Source: Propionibacterium sp. (GTDB lineage Bacteria > Actinomycetota > Actinomycetes > Propionibacteriales > Propionibacteriaceae). From it: a stretch of DNA of 9,290 nt. The notes beneath the pieces are model-generated. The model was not told the origin of the DNA. It saw only the letters and a program-made list of their open reading frames with translations, and searched no databases. Positions 6,798 to 9,290 of the stretch are shown one piece after another; position 1 is the first letter of the stretch; every line of letters begins with the position of its first letter. Both the position numbers and the translations under genes were made by a program. Location: NCBI GenBank assembly GCA_022837595.1, contig JALHFX010000096.1, forward strand, positions 1-9,290, written 5' to 3'.

Positions 6798-7565
6798 TCA
6801 GTGGCGTCCCCAGTTCTTCACTGCGTATGGTTCTGGTCGCCCCGGCTCCCAGATCTCCCAACCGATCGTCTTCCCCAGATCTCCGAAGCAGCCCTGGACA
6901 CCGAGACGGTGGACGCAGAACCACCATGCCTCCAGTTCGTCGGCGATGCGGCCTCTCAGTCTGTTCTCGTACTCGTCCAGCGCCTGGTTGTCGCCGTAGG
7001 GAACTTCGTGGAACTCCGGCTCTGCGGATCTGACGTGTAGTTCAACCCGTTCCCAGTACTCGGACGGAGAATCATCCGAGCCGGGCTTATCCGTAGCGAG
7101 GACATCCAAGTAGTGGAAGCGCCCCGACTTCCCATACCGAGCGAATGTTGCGAAGAGAAGTGGGAGCACCGTGTTCCCACTAATTCGAGAGGCGAGAGTC
7201 TCCGCGTACTCAACGTGGGTGGACCCTGCCAGGCCGTCTTCGATCGCGGATCCGAGCAGCGTGTTCAGCGCCTCAATGTCGTGCCCCCACTCGTACTTCA
7301 ACTTCTTCATTGATGGCCACGAGCCCAAAGCTCCGACGTCCCTGCAGCCGAGCATGACCTTCATCGTTCTCTCCACCCCGATGCTGCCCAGCGTGAACAC
7401 GGCATCGCCGTGCAAAGAGACGAAGCGAAGGTTCCTGATCGCTTCCACGGAGTCGCGCAGCAGATTCCTCACGGACCCCGCCTCTTCAATAAGCGCGAAC
7501 CCCTGACGCATCGACAGCGCCGGGTGTAGACCGGATCGTCGCTCCTCGGTTGAACCGGATGACAT
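6798..7565 (-). CDS. hypothetical helical protein, possibly HEPN-like
   Basis: The ATG at 7565 is preferred, as AGGAG lies 7 bases upstream; the frame is open further upstream, but that part is Cys/Arg-rich and unlikely to be coding. The product is 255 residues, mixed helical, with no signal peptide or membrane segment. The N-terminal half resembles a HEPN-type helical bundle: VEAIRNLRFVSLHGDAVF contains an R-x4-H (R47-H52), followed by a 'GSIGVERTMKVML' helix (E65, K69) and GHDIEAL (94-100), a pattern common in HEPN/AbiV-like proteins. The C-terminal half (WERVELHVRSAEPEF, WFCVHRLGVQG) is not recognised. It is the only complete gene between the SLATT-like remnant and the IS. Function is unknown; an RNase or toxin role would follow only if the HEPN reading holds. 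Confidence 0.75.
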   Translation of the reverse strand: MSSGSTEERRSGLHPALSMRQGFALIEEAGSVRNLLRDSVEAIRNLRFVSLHGDAVFTLGSIGVERTMKVMLGCRDVGALGSWPSMKKLKYEWGHDIEALNTLLGSAIEDGLAGSTHVEYAETLASRISGNTVLPLLFATFARYGKSGRFHYLDVLATDKPGSDDSPSEYWERVELHVRSAEPEFHEVPYGDNQALDEYENRLRGRIADELEAWWFCVHRLGVQGCFGDLGKTIGWEIWEPGRPEPYAVKNWGRH

Positions 7566-7694
7566 GATATTGCTCCTCTCAGACACCTCTGTTGGGTGGC
7601 ACTCCAGGTGCTCCTTGACGCATTTCTCACCCAAACATGCAGGGCGTAGCGCTGCCACCGCAATGCTTGAAGCTCCGCAGCGACAAAAGCGGCA

Positions 7695-7719
7695 CCCACA
7701 CACTTTGAGTGCCTGTGGG
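7695..7719 (-). terminator. hairpin between SLATT remnant and HEPN-like gene
   Basis: CCCACACACT (7695-7704) pairs with AGTG..TGTGGG (7708-7719) around a TTG loop with a two-base bulge. On the minus strand it is followed after 6 bases by CTTTTG rather than an immediate T run. It lies just past the end of the SLATT-like remnant, where a terminator would be expected. It is weak as an intrinsic terminator. Confidence 0.3.
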
Positions 7720-7724
7720 CACGC

Positions 7725-8195
7725 TTACCGCGGCGGATGTCGCTCGCTAGCCGGGTGCGGCCTGGCCTGGTTGAGCCTCTCAAACCGCACCTGCAACTTA
7801 GAGAGCGGCTTGAGCGTCGGAGTCAGGCGTCATGCCAGACATCAAGTCAGCGATGAGCGAAAGGTACGACCCGCGAACGCCCCAGAGCCGTGAGGAAACA
7901 TCGTGGTGAGCGTCCGCTTCCTCCGAAGACTTGAATGCCTTGGCGCGCCTCCGCTGAAGGAGGCCCGAGGGACGCCGAGACTGATCCAGCAAACTATGAG
8001 CGCCATAGACGAGGTCAAGAGGCTAGGCAGCACCGCGCTACCTAGCAGCCCGACCACCGCTGCCAGGAATGTGCGGGAGCTGACGGCCGTGAGCGCGATT
8101 AGCGCTCCTTGCTGCCAGCGGTACTTCGAGAAGCAGATGTCCGCCTGCTTCTCCTGGGTCTTGTGGGCCGTACGCCGCCCGGCCAAACGCCTCAC
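7725..8195 (-). pseudogene. SLATT-domain two-TM effector gene, frameshifted
   Basis: Three minus-strand frames read in succession as one protein. From a GTG at 8195 come KTQEKQADICFSKYRWQQG and two hydrophobic spans, LIALTAVSSRTFLAAVVGLL and LPSLLTSSMALIVCWISLG. After a shift near 7960-7990 come FKSSEEADAHHDVSSRLW and GVRGSYLSLIADLMSG, ending at a TAA (7798-7800). A third frame continues LSKLQVRFERLNQARPHPA to a stop at 7725. Two TM helices followed by 'LWxxRxxYLSLLxDLxxG' and a 'L..L..L..AP.T' tail is the SLATT pattern, a membrane effector usually partnered with a nucleotide-signal synthetase or similar sensor. At least two frameshifts make it inactive. No partner gene is recognisable upstream. 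Confidence 0.5.
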
Positions 8196-8723
8196 GCACC
8201 TACGCGAGCAGACATGGATCGTGGTCGAGGGTAGCCACAGAATCGCTCGTCACGTCGCTCCAATCGTCTCGTTCTGGGTAGTGCGCCCAGCTGATCTTTT
8301 CCGGCCCCAGACCTCCCGAAAGAGCGACGGCTCACGATGGCCGCTGCGCGTACCCCGAGTACGAACGTAGGCGCCGATATTCCGACTCAGCGCGCGGTCG
8401 ATGACTCGTCGAACCCAGCGAGCGGGCCGGTGGACGGCGTCACTGGCCATGACGATGGGGGTGGCGGAAGATCCTCACCGTTCGCCCGGGCCGGTGGCCT
8501 GCTGGTCTGCGCGCCAGCGACCCTCCCCGTGTGTCTTGGCGGGTCCCGCGATCAAGACAGCTTCTCGACCGACGCAATCATGGGGCCGTCGATCACCGTG
8601 GGAGGCACCAACTGGATCTCCTTCGCGGGAGCGCTCTCTCGGCTCGTCGGTCCCGGAGTGGAGACGCCAGGACGAGCAGCTCAGGCCTCCAGACCGCTAA
8701 CCCATGCCGTTCGGGTGGCGAGA
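8196..8723. other. 528-bp stretch without a recognisable gene
   Basis: This occupies the place directly downstream of xis where a tyrosine integrase gene would be expected. Minus-strand frames contain many stops, and none of the pieces (for example KEIQLVPPTVIDGPMIASVE near 8560-8630) match a family I know. No recombinase active-site motifs (R...HxxR...Y) are visible. The plus-strand open frames are Gly/Arg/Ser-rich shadows. It may be decayed DNA from the lost integrase or from a SLATT partner gene. Confidence 0.45.
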
Positions 8724-8921
8724 TCATGCGACGCCTTGCTCAGTTTCTGACCGGAATTGCTGTTCGATCCATGCGGCCACGTCGGCTTCGCGATACATGA
8801 CGCGACGGCCGAGTTTCCCAGACTTGGGGCCTTTCCCGCAGTGCCGGAACCACCGGAGGGTAGCTTCGGGTAGGCGGGTGATCTCGGCTACTTCAGCGAG
8901 CGTCAGCAGCTTGTCATTCAT
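8724..8921 (-). CDS. xis: excisionase / AlpA-like helix-turn-helix protein
   Basis: This 65-residue protein consists almost entirely of a winged helix-turn-helix of the MerR/excisionase type. TLAEVAEITRLPEATLRWF (7-25) forms the DNA-binding helices, GRRVMYREADVAAWI (38-52) forms the wing and closing helix, and an acidic tail follows. Such proteins bend DNA at att sites and direct the integrase towards excision in actinobacterial integrative elements. The ATG at 8921 overlaps the stop of the preceding gene as ATGA, with GGAGGAG just upstream, so the two are translationally coupled. No integrase follows, so the protein may be orphaned unless int lies elsewhere. The gene symbol reflects family role only. 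Confidence 0.85.
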   Translation of the reverse strand: MNDKLLTLAEVAEITRLPEATLRWFRHCGKGPKSGKLGRRVMYREADVAAWIEQQFRSETEQGVA

Positions 8922-9199
8922 GGTCTCCTCCTGACATTGAGGCTTTGGGACGCGCTCGCGGTCGATCCAACATGGTTGATGCCGATCAGCAGGGGCTGCA
9001 GTTCGGGCCTCACCGGTTGCTCGAGGTCGGCGTGGCGCCGTAGATAGTCGCGTATCCCTTCCAGAGACACCATCGGGGTGCCTGCAAGCACGACGTAGTC
9101 GATGCGTCCGGTGTCGAGCAGGTACTCGATCTCGGCCAGAGCGATACAGCCATCCGGCGCTGCCGCCAGCCGCAGGGTGCCGATCATTTGTGGGATCAT
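8918..9199 (-). CDS. small protein upstream of xis, wHTH-like
   Basis: This is a 93-residue protein from the ATG at 9199, with AAGGAA about 5 bases upstream; a second ATG at 9187 is possible. The central part, ALAEIEYLLDTGRIDYVVLA then MVSLEGIRDYLRRHADL, has the spacing of an excisionase-type helix-turn-helix (AEV..LL..g.I......V....L..YL), although the recognition helix is poorly conserved. The C-terminal 40 residues look unstructured. It overlaps the upstream frame and xis by ATGA at both ends, forming a tight operon. Small genes in this position occur in pSAM2-like elements between rep and int. A regulatory role is inferred, not shown. Confidence 0.75.
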   Translation of the reverse strand: MIPQMIGTLRLAAAPDGCIALAEIEYLLDTGRIDYVVLAGTPMVSLEGIRDYLRRHADLEQPVRPELQPLLIGINHVGSTASASQSLNVRRRP

Positions 9200-9290
9200 C
9201 GCGGTTCCTTGAGGATATGTGGCCGCGGGAGCGGCTTCATCACCACACGCCTTGTTGGTCTCGCCTCTTGCTCACTCAGCCAACAGGAAT
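9196..9290 (-). CDS. C-terminal end of an upstream gene (partial)
   Basis: A minus-strand frame open from the window edge reads LSEQEARPTRRVVMKPLPR then PHILKEPR before a TGA at 9196-9198. That stop overlaps the ATG of the 93-aa gene as ATGA, matching the coupling seen at the next junction, which is the main reason to accept it. Only about 30 residues are visible, basic and Pro-rich, too few to identify the family. By position in pSAM2-like elements it could be the end of a replication initiator, but nothing in the sequence proves this. Confidence 0.45.
   Translation of the reverse strand, partial: SCWLSEQEARPTRRVVMKPLPRPHILKEPR

Noticed and set aside
6730..6999. Continuation of the orfB frame past the IS
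   Set aside because: It lies beyond the right inverted repeat and antisense to the HEPN-like gene; it is readthrough of a frame that lost its stop.
8337..8800. Plus-strand frames of 89-137 residues
   Set aside because: They are Gly/Arg/Ser-rich with no recognisable domain, no convincing ribosome binding site, and opposite in strand to every supported gene except the IS.

Overview
The window looks like one end of an integrated mobile element in a high-GC actinobacterium. The evidence is GC-rich coding with frequent GTG starts, an AlpA/MerR-like excisionase of actinobacterial type, an actinobacterial-type IS3 transposase remnant, and a tRNA-Thr(CGT) 3' half at the left edge. That tRNA fragment (55-100, minus strand) lacks a 5' half, so it is best read as the displaced copy of an attachment site. 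Positions 1-54 would then be chromosome, and the element would run rightwards past 9290. Every gene supported as real is on the minus strand.

Right end (8724-9290): a compact operon of a gene tail entering from the right, a 93-aa protein and a 65-aa excisionase, joined by two ATGA overlaps. In pSAM2-like elements the order is rep-xis-int-att. Here no integrase follows xis; the space between xis and the att copy is filled with defence-type cargo, much of it decayed.

Cargo, read in the minus direction: (a) 8196-8723, no recognisable gene; (b) a broken two-TM SLATT-like gene (7725-8195); (c) an intact 255-aa helical, HEPN-like protein (6798-7565); (d) a 728-bp IS3-family remnant with both inverted repeats (6002-6729); (e) the last residues of an otherwise lost gene X, whose stop codon overlaps the ribosome binding site of (f) a 592-aa DUF262/DUF1524 (GmrSD-like) protein (4116-5894); (g) a PD-(D/E)XK nuclease with a long helical region and HEAT-like C-terminus (921-4057), about 1045 aa if a one-base frameshift near 2177 is repaired; (h) a deletion scar joining the start of an AAA ATPase gene to the end of an S8-type peptidase gene (330-749); (i) about 230 bp without a recognised feature up to the att copy.

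The most interesting candidate system is the tightly spaced X - DUF262/HNH - nuclease/HEAT operon, plausibly an anti-phage or anti-plasmid restriction module. Neighbouring SLATT, HEPN-like and AAA-S8 pieces suggest repeated gain and loss of defence genes in this slot. All family assignments come from reading motifs by eye, without database searches.
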